DNA of 64,000 nucleotides from Rhizoclosmatium globosum (Eukaryota; Chytridiomycota; Chytridiomycetes; Chytridiales; Chytriomycetaceae): assembly GCA_002104985.1 (NCBI GenBank), contig MCGO01000023.1, positions 523,775 to 587,774 of the forward strand, read 5' to 3'. How positions within the stretch are numbered: the first letter of the stretch is position 1; every line of letters starts with the position of its first letter. Positions 1 through 12,362 of this stretch are shown here, in pieces. Both the position numbers and the translations under genes were made by a program. The notes beneath the pieces were generated by a model that ran no database searches, was not told the origin of the DNA, and worked only from the letters and a program-made list of their open reading frames with translations.

Positions 1-1810
1 GTGGTATGTTCCATTGTTTTTCTTCTGGATAAGCTCGTATGCGATCTATACAAAAGAATCAGCGTGAGTAACATTGTGAAGAGAAACATACTTCGAATTG
101 CATCTTGACATCGTCTTTGTCTTTGAACTTGTCGAGCATTTCTTGGAAAGGAGTCACATCTTTTACCGCTTTGAGAATGAGAGGTTCAAACTGGTCAACC
201 TGTCATTGCGTCGTGAGTAAGGTTGATGGAACGAATACACCGTCATACATATTCCAATAGCAATCTGATATAAACTTGCATATTTGGCTTCGGTTGATCA
301 AAGTACTTGGATTTCAACACACTCGAAAATGCGGCCGAAATCTTTTTGAACTCGGACACGTCGGGAAAGCAATTGATGAGGTGGTATTTGTCCATCGAGA
401 AGGCTTTATCTTCTTTGATTCGAGTTTCGAAGCATGCGTACATATCCTTATCATCATATCAGCATTATATTCGACGTAGAGAGACCAACTTGCCATCATC
501 ATTTCCAGATTCTTTTGATATTTGACTTCAATGTCGTATATTTCCATAAATAATCCGTTTCGTTTTTCTGGTTCGTCAATCTACAGAACAATGAATAAAT
601 AAATCGAAAATTTGAACTCAAAATAGACTCACGGGGCTTCGACCAGGGTCTTTGAATTCATCCACGCCAGGCCTCTTCAGATCCTGATCTAATCCCCGAT
701 TAAAAATCCGTCACTGAATAAAACGATGCTCCATACCTTTTCCAAACAAATCTATAAGCGCAGGTCCCTTTCTATCAAACGCAAATACAGAAACCGTAGG
801 TACACCAAACACAGCCTCAACGTCATAAAAACACGGTACCCCCTCCGTCAAATCATACACATCCACAACAACATGCTGCACAGGATGATACTTGAAACAG
901 TTCCCGAACGATTTAAGAAGCGGGACGAGTTGATCGGCAGTCAATTCATCAGAATACCTCGCCGATGCGAAAAAGGCGTCAGATGCAGCCTGCAACTCTT
1001 TTTGGTCAGATTCGGAGGCTCCTTTGTGAGACATGCTGTGAACGGAATGGTATCGCGTGTGATCTGAGTCATGGGCTGTTTCCGAGAGAGTTGTAGTTGA
1101 GGAACGTGATTGGGAAGTCCAGAGATATCCATATCGGCTCATAAATTTTGCGAGAACAAAAGCAGCGCATTTGTAAAAGTCGTGAGATTCTGATAAAGCT
1201 GGGTCAAGTGGATATCGAAACACTCCCTAATTTAGGCGTAAGTGAAGACTGATGAGATTGAAGTGACACGCACCAGTTTTGACCGAACGCATCCATTTCT
1301 CTTTTCTTTGTCGATAGAAACTATAATAACACCAACTGGCTCCAAGCTTCCAAACGCGTAGAAATGAGTTGGATCTGTATTGTCAAACAAGATGTCAAAA
1401 CACTGAAACTAACAGAAGCCCTCAAAACCCAAACAGGCAATATACTTACCAAATTCGAATGCTCCAGATTTAAGTTCTTTCATGTATTCTTGAGCAGACT
1501 GATCCGGACAGTTCCCACCAAGTTCAGTCTCAACGTTGAATCCCGCCACTGAAAGATTCGATAGCTCAGCACCATCATGCACATACTCTGCTTCAGTAAA
1601 AACAGGCTCCAAATTGTTTAGTTTGCATGCCAAAGCAATTGAAGGATTCGCTTTAATGTCGAGAGAAGAAGACGAGTTTGACTTTGTGACTGACGATGGC
1701 GAGGAAGCGATTCGGTCACTCAGTGTTTTGGATGATATCGAACGCATCAGAAAGTGCCCGATTTCTCCAATGAAGGACGAGTTTGTGGTTGGACTGAGCG
1801 GGGTACTCAT
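1..1810 (-). CDS. DH (RhoGEF)-like protein, C-terminus beyond window edge
   Basis: A multi-exon minus-strand gene begins at the ATG at 1810 (MSTPLSPTTNSS) and is still open at base 1. Exons visible are about 1451-1810, 1272-1367, 737-1226, 624-690, 494-580, 270-446 and pieces below 200. The exon set at 270-580 reads as the first helices of a DH domain: a KRNGLFMEIYDIEVKY start, then a Leu/Met-rich helix, then INCFPDVSEFKKISAAF, resembling the 'iFxNixxixxis' segment of Dbl-family exchange factors for Rho GTPases. About 330 residues precede it and match no family I recognise; they include a Ser-rich stretch. One intron (447-493) is best spliced with a GC-AG pair (donor GCAAGT). The last exons (1-190) do not match the DH consensus well, so the assignment is tentative. 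Confidence 0.5.
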
Positions 1811-1887
1811 TTTTTTAATGGAATTTGTGGAGAAACTCAAACAAGAAAAAGAAGGTCACGTTTCTAAAGTTAATTTATCTCAACCTC

Positions 1888-4660
1888 TCACAATCCCTCC
1901 AACGTACTCTCATACTTGACGCGTACAAGTATTTTCCCCACATCGTCGTCCTTCTTTGTATCCCCACCAGCAGCAACAGCAACAGCACCGCGATTGCTCA
2001 GCCGATCCCCATTTATCAATGGCATACAAACCTCCCACGCTCGATCCCTCCGCTTCTCACCACAATAATCTTCCACATCCACTACAATAAACCCAAGAAG
2101 CGCGTCACCGACTCCAAGACTACTTCGACTCCACACTTCAACCAGAAGGGACGCCTCCCTTGGTCTCCGTACCGCCCACATGAACGATGAATTGAAGATT
2201 GGATTCTGGGAAGACTTTACAGTAGAGGTCGTGACGAGAGAATGTTGATGTCGATGTGGAAGTGTGAATGAAGCTGTAGAGTTTGTCGGCACAGCTTGTT
2301 TCGAAGTCGATGGTGGTGGTGGAATACTCTCGGCAGCAGGTGCAACAGGTGGAGGAGGAGCAGGTGCAGCTTGAAACAAACTCGTCAACCATTCCACAGA
2401 AGTCTGCGGCGCAGTTTTCTGTCCTCCAACCTCCTTCACAGGCGGCGCCTCAGCCACAACAGGTTTCACAACCTCACTTTTCGGGCTAGGCACTCCCCTC
2501 CCTTCCCCCATATCCATAAACTTGAGCACACAATACGGATTCACATTCCCTTCAACACCCATAAACCCAGCCCCCTTCTTCAACCCATCACAACCAACAA
2601 CTTCAACCCGAAACACACCAATAGGATGCACCCAACCAGCTTTATCACCTGGAACCCCAGCCGCTTTAAGAACCTTCTGGAACCCGATAGCTCCACGCGG
2701 AGGAGTTGGGAAGTCCTTCACGAGCGGGAACACGTTCACAGACCCACTTGGACTGTCTGTAGCAACACGAACGAGAAACCGTCCTTCACAGCCAGGATCC
2801 AACGTTGTCGGGAACAGAACGTATCGTCCAGGTGACAACCGGATGCGGGTGAAGATTTCACGCGTATCAATGTAGGGTACTAAAGCCGCGACGTCGTATG
2901 TGAGTTTATGGACACGGTATTTGCGGTTTTCTTCGACGTGGAGGAGTGTGAATCCGATGCTGTTGAGAGGCTGTTTGTACGACGGAGTTGGGAGGGAATA
3001 GAGTGTATCGGCTGAAGAACGTAGTGGATGTTTTGCGACGAGTGCTGTGGTGGATGGGAGAGGGGTGTCACTTTGGATTATGCTGATGAGAAGTGGACTT
3101 GGCGTTTGGATGTCGATTATGAACTGTGGATTTTGAGGGAATGTGTCAGGGTTCTTGATGGAACCGCCTGCTGTTTTCGATGCTATCGACCAGGAAGAGT
3201 AAAACTGCCATGCGTTGGAATGTCCGTACTTGATTTGCCGACAGATAATGATTGATGTAAAGTACTTGATAAAGTCCTATGTGAATGAATGTGAATTCGT
3301 GGTAATCAACAAAACGAATCGTACCTCAAAACTCATGAAGAAACTTCCATCCTTCCCCTCCTCCAACTCCAACCTTCTCATTTCTTGTCTAGTAACAAGC
3401 TGCCATTCTTCGCTCCACGCTGTACCCCATTTTCCTTTGAACCCACCAGACCCTCCACTTCCCCATGGATTCCTCAATTTGACTAAATCGACTGGTCGTC
3501 TTCGCATATTCGACATGCGGATTTTAACTTTAATGACGTTTGTAACAGCATATGAATGACCGTACAAGAGCCCTTGCTCATTCGTTTGAGAAACTGACGA
3601 AGGTGAAGAGTCTGAAGAAGCTGGTGTTGGTTGTTTCATTGAGCAACTGACAAGCGATCCAGCCTTAATCTCTTTCAACAGAAAACTGAATAGCTTATCA
3701 TACTGCGTTGAAGGCTTTGGAGTCGCTGCAGTGGCTGTGGAAGGCCCAGATGTACTTTGGAATTCAGCCATGGCTTCAGCAGAGCGAAGATTAATTTGTT
3801 CCGGCACGTTTCCTGAAAGATCGACAAACGCGCTTGTTGGAGAAGTTGTGGCAAGGGCGGCGTAATTTGAATGAAAAAGCTTTGCATAGGCCTTTTCGAG
3901 GAGAGAAACTCCGAATTCAGATGGATCTAGTGGGATAATAATCAGTAAATCACTTTTTCGGCTCCTTCATACTGTTACCTTTGGATCGTGCGTAAATAAG
4001 CTCACCAGATGGAGTACACGGAAGGTAATCATCCACAACGACTTCGACCCACTTTCCAAAAACAAAGAACCTGAATCGAAAGATTCCGGGATGTAAATCA
4101 GGACTGCGGTGGTACCCTCTGTAATAATTCCCACGTTTTCTTGCATCCTATGAATCCAACATAAGAATTTTGAGAGTATGGGGGGTCAATAAGAACTAAA
4201 CTGTGTCATTGATCCAGTCTTGCTCTGTTATTTCAGGAACGACTTTGTCAAGGAGGGTGGGATGAATTGTCATGGCTGCGATGGCGTTGACCAGCCAATG
4301 GTGCCCCAACAGACCCTATCACTCAAATTCAATATCATTGACAATAGCCTTAGATTTTTCTTACAGGAGTAATATTTGCCGACACCGAGTTTCTGATAAA
4401 AAGCGTTGGCTGTGGCGCCAATTCACAAGCTCGAATCCAGACAACTTCTTCATTATCTGGAGGCTTCACACCAGGTCCATAGAGCGAAACATCTGAAGGC
4501 GGGAATATCTGATGAAGGAGGAAAAGCGATGAGTTGTTTGTGGCCAAGCTTTGGACAAGTTACATCGTCAACGAAGCGTCGTCGATTCTTTGCGTGAATT
4601 GAGAATAGTTTGGAGTAGTCTGAGAAGGAGCTTAATAACTATTGGTAACTGTGGGTTCTT
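1888..4660 (-). CDS. Atypical calpain-like protein (CysPc-C2L-C2) lacking the catalytic Cys
   Basis: Reading 4660 to 1888, exons encode a calpain protease core (FVDDIFPPSDVSLY, LGHHWLVNAIAAM, HPGIFRFRFFVFGKWVEVVVDD, SLLEKAYAKL, GHSYAVTNV, LVKLRNPWG), then a calpain C2L/domain III (NAWQFYSSWSI onward), a Pro-rich linker and a C-terminal C2 domain. No penta-EF-hand follows, so the order matches the atypical calpain-5/6 type. The catalytic His (GHSYAV, near 3555) and Asn (RNPWG, near 3470) are kept. The residue that should be the nucleophilic Cys in LGDCW is His (codon 4298-4300), and the preceding Asp is also His. The protein is therefore predicted to be proteolytically dead, like mammalian calpain-6. 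The first exon is uncertain; a 53-nt intron joins FVDD to IFPPSD. It is divergent from tubulin cofactor B. Confidence 0.85.
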
Positions 4661-4969
4661 GTACCTTGGCCATGGAGGTGCTCAAGCATTTCTTTGGTGG
4701 AGTTTCAATTTGATTTGCTTATTTCTCAGTATTGTGGCTCAGCCCGTGATTTATTAACACTGACACGTTATTTATGGTTATTCTACATCAAGTATATTCC
4801 ATGTATTGTCCATAGGACCATATAGTACCATACTTGAAGGAAACTGAAACTGTTTCTGATGTTGGAAAGATAACATGAATAAATTTGATAATAAAGGAAA
4901 AGAAGAGAAATAAATAGATTTAATAAGGGAATACATAGAATTGGAAGGGGTGGAAAAGAAACCAAACAA

Positions 4970-5940
4970 ATGGCCGCAACATCGCACTCCCTCCTTCACA
5001 ATCCAACAGCCACTTTCTCAAGAGCAGTTGTCACCGTCTTTGTTTCATCGGAAGGTGTTACTAGTGAGCGCAGATTTGACAGGGGAACATCCATTGCTGC
5101 TCTAAAGGTGGGTCCCTGATACAACACCCTCCTACTCCTCATAGCATAAGCTGCTCTAGTACCCTCCTCGAACCCACCCTACTCCCTATCTCCATCTACC
5201 ACCAGCTACACCAGGCTACTTTAAAGCCACTTTCTAAACAATTGAACAGGAACGCCTCGAACCAATCACCGGAATTCCAACATCCTCAATGCGCCTCACT
5301 CTCTTTTCCGCATCCGATTCGCCACTTTGCCAAATCGACGACGACGAAAAGCTGCTCGGATTTTATCCAATCGACAACTTTTGCAGAATCCACGCAACTG
5401 ACTCAAATCCACACAGACAAAAGGGCGCGTTTACCGACGTGTCCCAGGTGAAAAAGTTTGAAATTACTGATGAGGAATACGAAAAGAGGAACGGTGCGTG
5501 CGGGATTTCTCTTTTGGTTATTGAAATGGCTTATTGTTGTTATGTGCTCAGACTCTGTCCGTGCTTTTAAGCAGCGCATGAAGCTGGGAAGATTCGCGGA
5601 TGCAGCCTCAACAACGTCATCCACACCTGCACAAGACGAATTCAAGGAGGAAGCGTCAAAAATAAATGTAGGGGACCGGTGTCAAGTCATTTCAGAAGAG
5701 GCGGGCGGTCTAGCAAAGAGGGGTACCGTGAAATTCGTGGGACTGACTCAATTCAAGCCTGGATATTGGGTGGGGATTGAGTATGATGAACCAGTTGGGA
5801 AACACGATGGGTCCGTTGGTGGGGAACGGTATTTTGATGCAAAAAACAAGTACGCTGCTTTTGCTCGGCCCAACCGCGTGCAAGTGGGGGACTATCCTGA
5901 AGAGGACTTGTTTTCGGATTTGGAGGATGATGAAATGTAG
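4970..5940 (+). CDS. ALF1/TBCB: Tubulin-folding cofactor B (ubiquitin-like + CAP-Gly)
   Basis: Three exons from the ATG at 4970. The first two encode an N-terminal ubiquitin-like domain (VVTVFVSSEGVTSERRF, then the exon at about 5250-5505). After an intron at about 5505-5551 the last exon carries a linker and a CAP-Gly domain: VGDRCQVISEEAGGLAKRGTV, GYWVGIEYDEPVGKHDGSVG, RYF, then NRVQVGDYPEEDLF. The acidic tail ends DDEM, as expected for TBCB, whose last residues contact the CAP-Gly groove and tubulin. Family role: with cofactor E it binds and folds or disassembles alpha-tubulin in the cytosol. Length of about 245 residues is normal. Upstream is a short bidirectional promoter region shared with the calpain gene. 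Confidence 0.93.
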
Positions 5941-6261
5941 TCACGATATTTAATATACTATTTGAAGTGTCGAATAAAGAATTTGGGAACTGCGTCAATG
6001 AATGAACTCACAGCCAGTACTGCAGTAAAAAAATGGTATGTCAACTTCATGTTTCCTGTGTGCTGTTGTCACCTGGAGTGAAGATAGATTGCAAATGCGC
6101 GTCCAGAACTTCAAGGCCGAACAACAACCACAATGATTCCAACACCTGAACGGCCCTGCTATCACTGTTCAGATTAACAATCTATCAAATGATAGCTATT
6201 TATTGTTCCTAATTCTAAGTAATTGGCTTCTTGAATTGACTAACAAATAGCATCATTGGAA

Positions 6262-6343
6262 GGGCAGTTGACCGAGCGGTCCAAGGTGTCACGTTAAGGC
6301 CGTGATCTATTTCGTAGGCGTGGGTTCGAATCCCACACTGCTC
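6262..6343 (+). tRNA. tRNA-Leu (anticodon AAG)
   Basis: The acceptor stem GGGCAGT pairs with ACTGCTC. The D arm contains the A box (TGACCGAGCGGTCC), and the anticodon loop TTAAGGC gives AAG. A long variable arm (class II) and the T arm GTGGGTTCGAATCCCAC follow. There is no intron. The anticodon reads CUU/CUC codons after A34 modification. Confidence 0.93.
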
Positions 6344-6702
6344 ACACGTTTTAGAGGCGGTGGTGAAGAAGCGGTGTGGTGAGTTGGTGATGGTGGACAT
6401 GATGGGATGGTGCGGTCCGGCTAAATATCAAAGCAATGCACTAAATATCTTCAGATTTCAAAATGCTCTGAATTAGTGTCTCAATGTAGAGAATGACGGC
6501 TAAGGTGGTTTGTCGATAGAATGTAACAACAAAAGCTGAGCCTTTTCACTCAACCAACATCCAAAACTTACGCGTAGCCATACACCACAATAGCCCAAAA
6601 ATCACATTTAAAATATGTATGAACTACTTTCCAGATTCAGTTCCGCGCCGTTTGTGGGAAAACCATGAGTTTCTAATTTCTAACAACACGATGCAGGCAC
6701 GT

Positions 6703-6774
6703 TCCTAGATCGTCTAGTGGCTAAGATTCGGCCCTCTCACGGCCGCGACCGGGGTTCAATTCCCCGTCTGGGAG
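6703..6774 (+). tRNA. tRNA-Glu (anticodon CTC)
   Basis: A 72-nt cloverleaf: acceptor TCCTAGA with TCTGGGA, D arm TCGTCTAGTGGC, anticodon stem CGGCC/GGCCG around loop CTCTCAC (anticodon CTC), T arm CGGGGTTCAATTCCCCG. It lies between tubulin cofactor B and the F-BAR gene; the rest of 5941-6982 shows no coding signal. Confidence 0.93.
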
Positions 6775-6982
6775 CACTCTTGTTATTTAGCTTTTGTTGT
6801 GGGGTAGTGCGTTGTGGTATTTGACACAATTGTGTGGAATTGACACTTGTCTCGATTTTGCTCCACTTGACAGTCATTTCAGACTGCACATTATATTATA
6901 CACCCTAATTATTCTTCGTGTTATCTGCTATTCTCAAAGAATACTTGATATTAAAAACTCTGTTAACTTCAGGAATAACTAC

Positions 6983-9141
6983 TCAAGAAAAACCAATGTA
7001 CGATTCAGGAACAAGTCCCTCTTTCCATACACCGTTGGAACATACTCGAACTTTCGACCACCCATCATCTTGGGCGTCGACAAGCTGAATATCGTCACCT
7101 GTATTTGCAGAAATTTCTTGACTGTTGGGTGCAGCCTGGAAATCGTACAACATCTTTCCGTTCTTCTTTTGTGGCACGGCAGGGGCTGGTGCCGAAACTG
7201 TTGCAGCTTCTCCTGTTGGACTTGTAACATCCATTTTGTTCGCTGTTGGAGAAGTCAAACTAGCAGTCGTTACAATCGGGACAATTGTTGTAGGACCTGC
7301 ACTGTAGGAAACAGGCGATGGCAACACGTCTCCAGCCTGAATACTCTTTCCTCTCAACGATTCCGGAAGCTCAGGTTCTTTCGCTTTATCGATTCCTGCA
7401 ACGTACACTTGCAAACGATGCTTTCTCAGGCCCAGATTATCGATCCGAGTAGCAAGGCTTTGTTTCTGGAACGTTAGTTCGTTGAGTTGTTTTGGGTCCG
7501 CAGACGACTTGGCCGAAACGACGGCTAGAAGGGACTCGACAGCGGAAAGTTTTGCTGTCGCGTCTGTGATTTCTTTATCGAAAGATTTGATTCTTGTGAC
7601 TGCAAGTGAGCGGCCTTTTTGGGTGGCGCTGTAAGGATCGTGTCATCATCGTCCTTAAATGCAATTAAATTAGTTTTTTAAGATGATGTTATGTGAGCAC
7701 AGACCACGTCAAGCAAAGATTCAGTTCCGGAACGACTATGCGCCGCCGAGGCAACACCTCCGACAACTGCTGCTGCACCGCCAAGAGCCGCAGCAACTTT
7801 TAAGCTACCAGGTTTCTTAAAATTTGCATCTCTCGCAGACTTGAAAACATTGGGTTAATTAATATCGAAAGTTTACCGATAAATAACTTACAGCTCTCTC
7901 TTCAAATCCAAAATCAGCAGGCGGATATTCATCATCGATTCTTAAACAAGCAATTGCAAACTGCGTATCAGAATCGGCATTTACATTCCCAAAGACGGTG
8001 CTCATTTCTTCGAGACCTTCGATATACATTGGGATGAGTGAGGAGTAGAATTCGTAATACTTTTGAAGCGCTGTTCGCGTTGCACGGATACGAAACTTAA
8101 AAACGTATTCGAAGTAAGTAAGATGCGATGTATTGACAAGTTTCTTACGTTTTCATCATCGGTTTGAATGTCCGTTAAAACTTGAGGAAGGAATTCAAGG
8201 AAGTGAGTTTGTTTCTTCGCGTTTGTCTCGACTGTTGATACCGTTTTTAGAGCCTCAGCAATTTGCAAATATGAGTAAATACCGATTATCTTTTGATAGG
8301 CTTCCATCGCGTCTGATGCAGCGAGTGCCTTCTTGTCTGCATCCGCCTTGGCCTGAGGAAAAGAATAAGACGCGTTTAAGGTTCGTGGGTGCACTTACAG
8401 TATCCAAGTCTTTTTGAGCTGTGTTTTTATTCGCTGAAACTTTGGCAAGGTACGCTTTCGCAGTCTCCATGTTTTTTCTCGGCTTCGAACTTCTCACGTA
8501 ACTGAATTTAGACAGTCGTTAATCTTGGATTTAGGTGGCGCACAAATGTACCTTTTCCATCGCATTGACCTGTGTTTGGAGCTCAGCAGTTCCTTTCCGA
8601 ATCTTATCGAATTTCTGGGTTTCGTGGTCAGAGCAATTCGTCAAAACCATTGTTGACATGTACCTCTTTGAACTTCGCGTCATTTTCTTTACTCTGGTAT
8701 TTTAGAGTCTTTCGCAACTCAGTGTTGATTTTATCTGAGATTCCAAAGTGAACTGTTGCAACGGAATCGGCTTCAACGAGCATCTGTTGCCACGCCTTTC
8801 CCATCGAACTAATCAAGCGATCAATTTTAAGCCATAGTTGCCGTATGGTAATTGTACCTTTCAACAACGGTTTTGACCGCAACACCTCCACGACCCATCT
8901 TCTTTGTAATCTCATCTTTACAAGGTTTTACAAGCTTTTGAAGGCTGTGCGCGTACTCAGCCTCAATCTCTGCGCGTCGCTTCATAAACTCGTTGATGGA
9001 CATCATCAGCTCTGTTCCCTCCGATGTATACGTTTCGAGTTCTTTCCATTGATCCTATTCTCAGATATTAGTTGTAGGATATTTGTGGAATAGAGAACGT
9101 GCCCATAGTTGATGCCCAAATGTGGGGATTGCAGTAGTCAT
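6983..9141 (-). CDS. F-BAR and SH3 domain protein, Bzz1/CIP4-like
   Basis: The ATG at 9141 gives MTTAIPTFGHQLW, joined across a short intron (9055-9102, best read as GC-AG with donor GCACGT) to DQWKELETYTSEG. This is the FCH start of an F-BAR domain (INEFMKRRAEIEAEYAHSLQKLV). Later exons give the remaining F-BAR helices (AWQQMLVEADSVATVH, LTDIQTDDENVR). The last exon ends in one SH3 domain (KMLYDFQAAPNSQEIS, GDDIQLV, DDGWSKVRV, GLVPESYI). Family role: membrane-curving scaffold that recruits Las17/WASP and actin at endocytic sites. Yeast Bzz1 has two SH3 domains; only one is seen here. The coiled-coil exon at 8390-8510 is conserved only if the A6 tract (T6 at 8472-8477 on +) is one base shorter; as given, the frame breaks there. 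Confidence 0.82.
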
Positions 9142-9420
9142 GATGAAATTACGTATGAATATAATGCCTCAAAGACGGAGGAGAAACAATAGGGAAAGTT
9201 GGAAACAATGGGCAGAGTTCGATGAGGAAAGTGAAGGAATTGTCACACTTTCTTTCCAAACAAACGACGGCACCAACGCTTTTTCGTGCACCTAATGGCC
9301 GCTAGAAATCCTCTTGGACCACAAGGTGTCAGTCATGGCGACCGCCATCGAATCCCACCTCGCTCACAAGGTGCTTGAACATTTAACATATCAACACATC
9401 TAACTATCCCATCAGTCATA

Positions 9421-12286
9421 ATGTACGAGGTCCACCTCAAAGAAGTCTTTGATAAACACCCAAAATCTCCCCACAAAGCGCGTCTACGCACAGTGTTCAA
9501 TCTCCTCGAAGAAATCATCCCAACACTTGGCCCTTTCGCCCCAATCCTTACGATCCTGAAAGACGAACTTTTTCGAAGTGTTTATAGCAAGAATTTGACT
9601 TCGTGTGAAACGGATCCTTTTGTCGAACGAGTCCCGTTCTTTTGTACAGCTGGTCGTGTCGATGAGGCGCGTCAAGAGGAGGCAGATAAAGCAAACGAGA
9701 GCCTCGCAGAACTTCAGCAAAGGATTCGATTCCGTGATCATGATTTGCAGATTTTGTACAAGAAGAATATGGCACTCAAGTTGAGTACTCTTGTTTTTTC
9801 TGTGTCTGATGTCTTAAACGTCAAAAATTAGACAGGATATCACTGATTACCAAGTTAAAGTCGAGAAACTGCAGGAGAAGATTCGAGGGTTGGAAGACCA
9901 GTGTCATAAATATGAGATGGAGAAGGGAGAATCCGCGTACTTTCACACAGCACAAGAACATGGATTCAAGTCCGAGATTGAAAAACTGCAGGCATTTACT
10001 CGGCCATTCCCTTTCTCATAATACTAATTTTTGCTTTAGACCACCCTGGCGCAAAAGAACGGCATCATCGAAAAACTCACAGTGTTTAAGTCCGCGTACA
10101 ATGACGCACCTGACAGTGTCTTGGAAGAGCGCGAAAAGAACAAAGTGGAACTTGTCATTGACTCTATTGGCATGGTGTACGAACGTTTATGAAATTCTTC
10201 TCCTCACCACTGATATTCAGAGAATACGATATCCACCAAGCTGAACGACTTCAAGAACAATTCGCCGAGATTTTGAACTATCAACTCGATGATTTCGAAA
10301 TGGCTCTGAGCCAACTCCGCAAGAAGCGGGAAATTATGGCGGGAGTGATGATAAACGAAGTCGAACGCGAAGCTTCTTATTCCCAAGAGCTCGAAGAAGT
10401 GACTGCTGGATTCAAAAAACGTATCTCGGAACTGTTGGAAGAACAGACATTGTTGAAGCAGCATACAAATAGCTTGAAGAATGTCCTTTCCAGTTATGAA
10501 AATGATACTAAGACGGTGCAGAGAGCTGCTGATAGTGCGTTGAGACATTACTCGACAGTCGTGAGTCAATTTTACTTTCGCTGAAGAAATGCTGATAAAT
10601 GATATTTAGCTTCATTATTCAGAAGATGGTGGACATACGTATAAGCCGTGGAAGCATGCTCCATATTGCGGAAAGTGCGGGGATCGAGTACGTTAACTCA
10701 ATGTCAATCATATGGTTGACAAAAAACAAATTATAGACGATATGCTGTCCGCATAAACTTGGCTCGACGGATCCAATCGCACTCCGTCAAACAATCACAC
10801 ACATTCGGCTTGTTCGACCAGGTCTTAAACTTCGCAGCTACTGTAAGCCAGGTGACAAACCCGCAAAAGTGGTATCGGCTTTCAAAGACGAGAATGATTC
10901 AGATGTCGAAGAAGGCGAAGACGAGCAATTATTGGTAAATTTTGAAAGTCAAATATTAGTCGTTCTCATTTCGTGATACAATCATAGGTTACTAAGTCGA
11001 TGAAGATTGTGTGGGAGCAGTACTACGATGTGTACCAAGGATACAAGCCAAAGTATACGCGTATTTTCAATCTGTGAGTTTGAATCTTGTTTAATTGTAT
11101 GCTGACATTTCTTCAGTGAACGTACACTTGATTACATCCAAGAAATCTATGAGGCTCGAGTGATATACGAAGAGAAAATTGACAACCTTGCAAACAAGGA
11201 TGACGATGTCCAATATATGAAATTCACTGTAAGTAGTTGATATATATTCCGCTCAATCTGAAATTCTTCCAGGACTTCTTCTACGACTTTTTTAACAGCC
11301 GCTACCAAATTCAAGAAGTAGCGCTCAAAGCCATCCACGACCTCTTCACAGCACTAGCAAAATACGAGTCGAACAATCTAAACGTAGCAATCTTCATCAA
11401 GCATCTATGTGGTCACGAGGATATCACTTGGAAGTACATTTACGACTGCCGAAAGCTGTTTGCAAAGTATAACGACGGCCAGCCGTTGATTGCGCCCAAG
11501 TATCGCCAGATTATCGGGATTCTGTATCCTTGCCGTCCTGTAAGTGTTTATTCAATTTCAGTTTCCGAATGCGTGGCTTACGAGGAATATTTTTAAAGCG
11601 AGAAATATATGACGGTATGGAGTTGGAGTTTCAAGCCTACACGAAAAACAAGATGACGTATGAGTTGTTGGATGAACAGCTTCTACACATGATTCATAAA
11701 GGCATCGAACCAAATGTGAAATTCATGACGCTGTGTCTGAAGAGGTACGATTACCAAGAGACTGGTGCCTTGCAGTATGAAGATTTTGATGAAGCGTTGG
11801 CGACCCTCTTGTCGACTATTCAGGGTTTGTAAGATTGAACATTATCGTAAAAGAACTAATTCTGTTCGGTCAGTGAAACACAAACGCTTAATGTACAAGC
11901 TCGTGAGTCGAGACAACGCGAATCGCGATACTGTGCCAATCGCGAAACTAGCCATGGTGTGTGCATATTTCTTGGTCCACGAAGCGTCACTGCATTCTTG
12001 GTTACCCCCAGCTGTTAACGCGCCTGAAGTTATTGGGAACTTAAGTAGGTTGTTGGAATCAGGGGGTAAAGATAGCGACAAGGCAACACCATCTAGTCGT
12101 GGTGCAAAGACGGCCGAAGAGCCACCAGCGACACAAAAAGACGTGGATATTGTGTTGAAGAGTGATAATATTCACGGAATCATGTTGGATGGACGGGCGG
12201 TTGAGGAAGAAGAGGCGAAAATGAAAATGCGCATTGATATGGCCATGCTTTCGAGGGAGAATGAAAGGGAGAGCGATACCGAATAA
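9421..12286 (+). CDS. TSNAXIP1-like coiled-coil protein with EF-hand-like motif
   Basis: About ten exons from the ATG at 9421 to the stop at 12286. The N-terminus (about residues 1-65) has the look of the TSNAXIP1 N-terminal domain: a short helix followed by RLRTVFNLLEEIIPTLGPFAPIL and an ILKDELF helix. Long coiled coils follow (exons 9640-10560), then a small Cys/His cluster (HAPYCGKCGDRTICCPHK, about 10655-10760). A helical region comes next, then an EF-hand-like loop (RYDYQETGALQYEDF, about 11745-11790) whose position 12 is Asp. Related proteins occur in cilia and sperm flagella, which would fit zoospores; this role is inferred. The gene is divergent from the F-BAR gene, with a promoter region of about 280 bases between them. 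Confidence 0.55.
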
Positions 12287-12362
12287 CTTTTTCATATTTA
12301 ACTCTCATAAATATTTATTTTCGTCTTTGGAAGGAAAACATTTGGTAACATCACCCAACCAC

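Noticed and set aside
1..1810. Rap-GAP or CDC24 calponin-like identity for the upstream half
   Set aside because: Only weak resemblance over a few residues; the DH-like helices are the only part I can defend.
2283..2875. Plus-strand ORFs of 68-179 codons opposite the calpain C2 region
   Set aside because: They are antisense shadows of a Pro/Ser-rich coding exon; the minus strand has the recognisable C2L and C2 domains.
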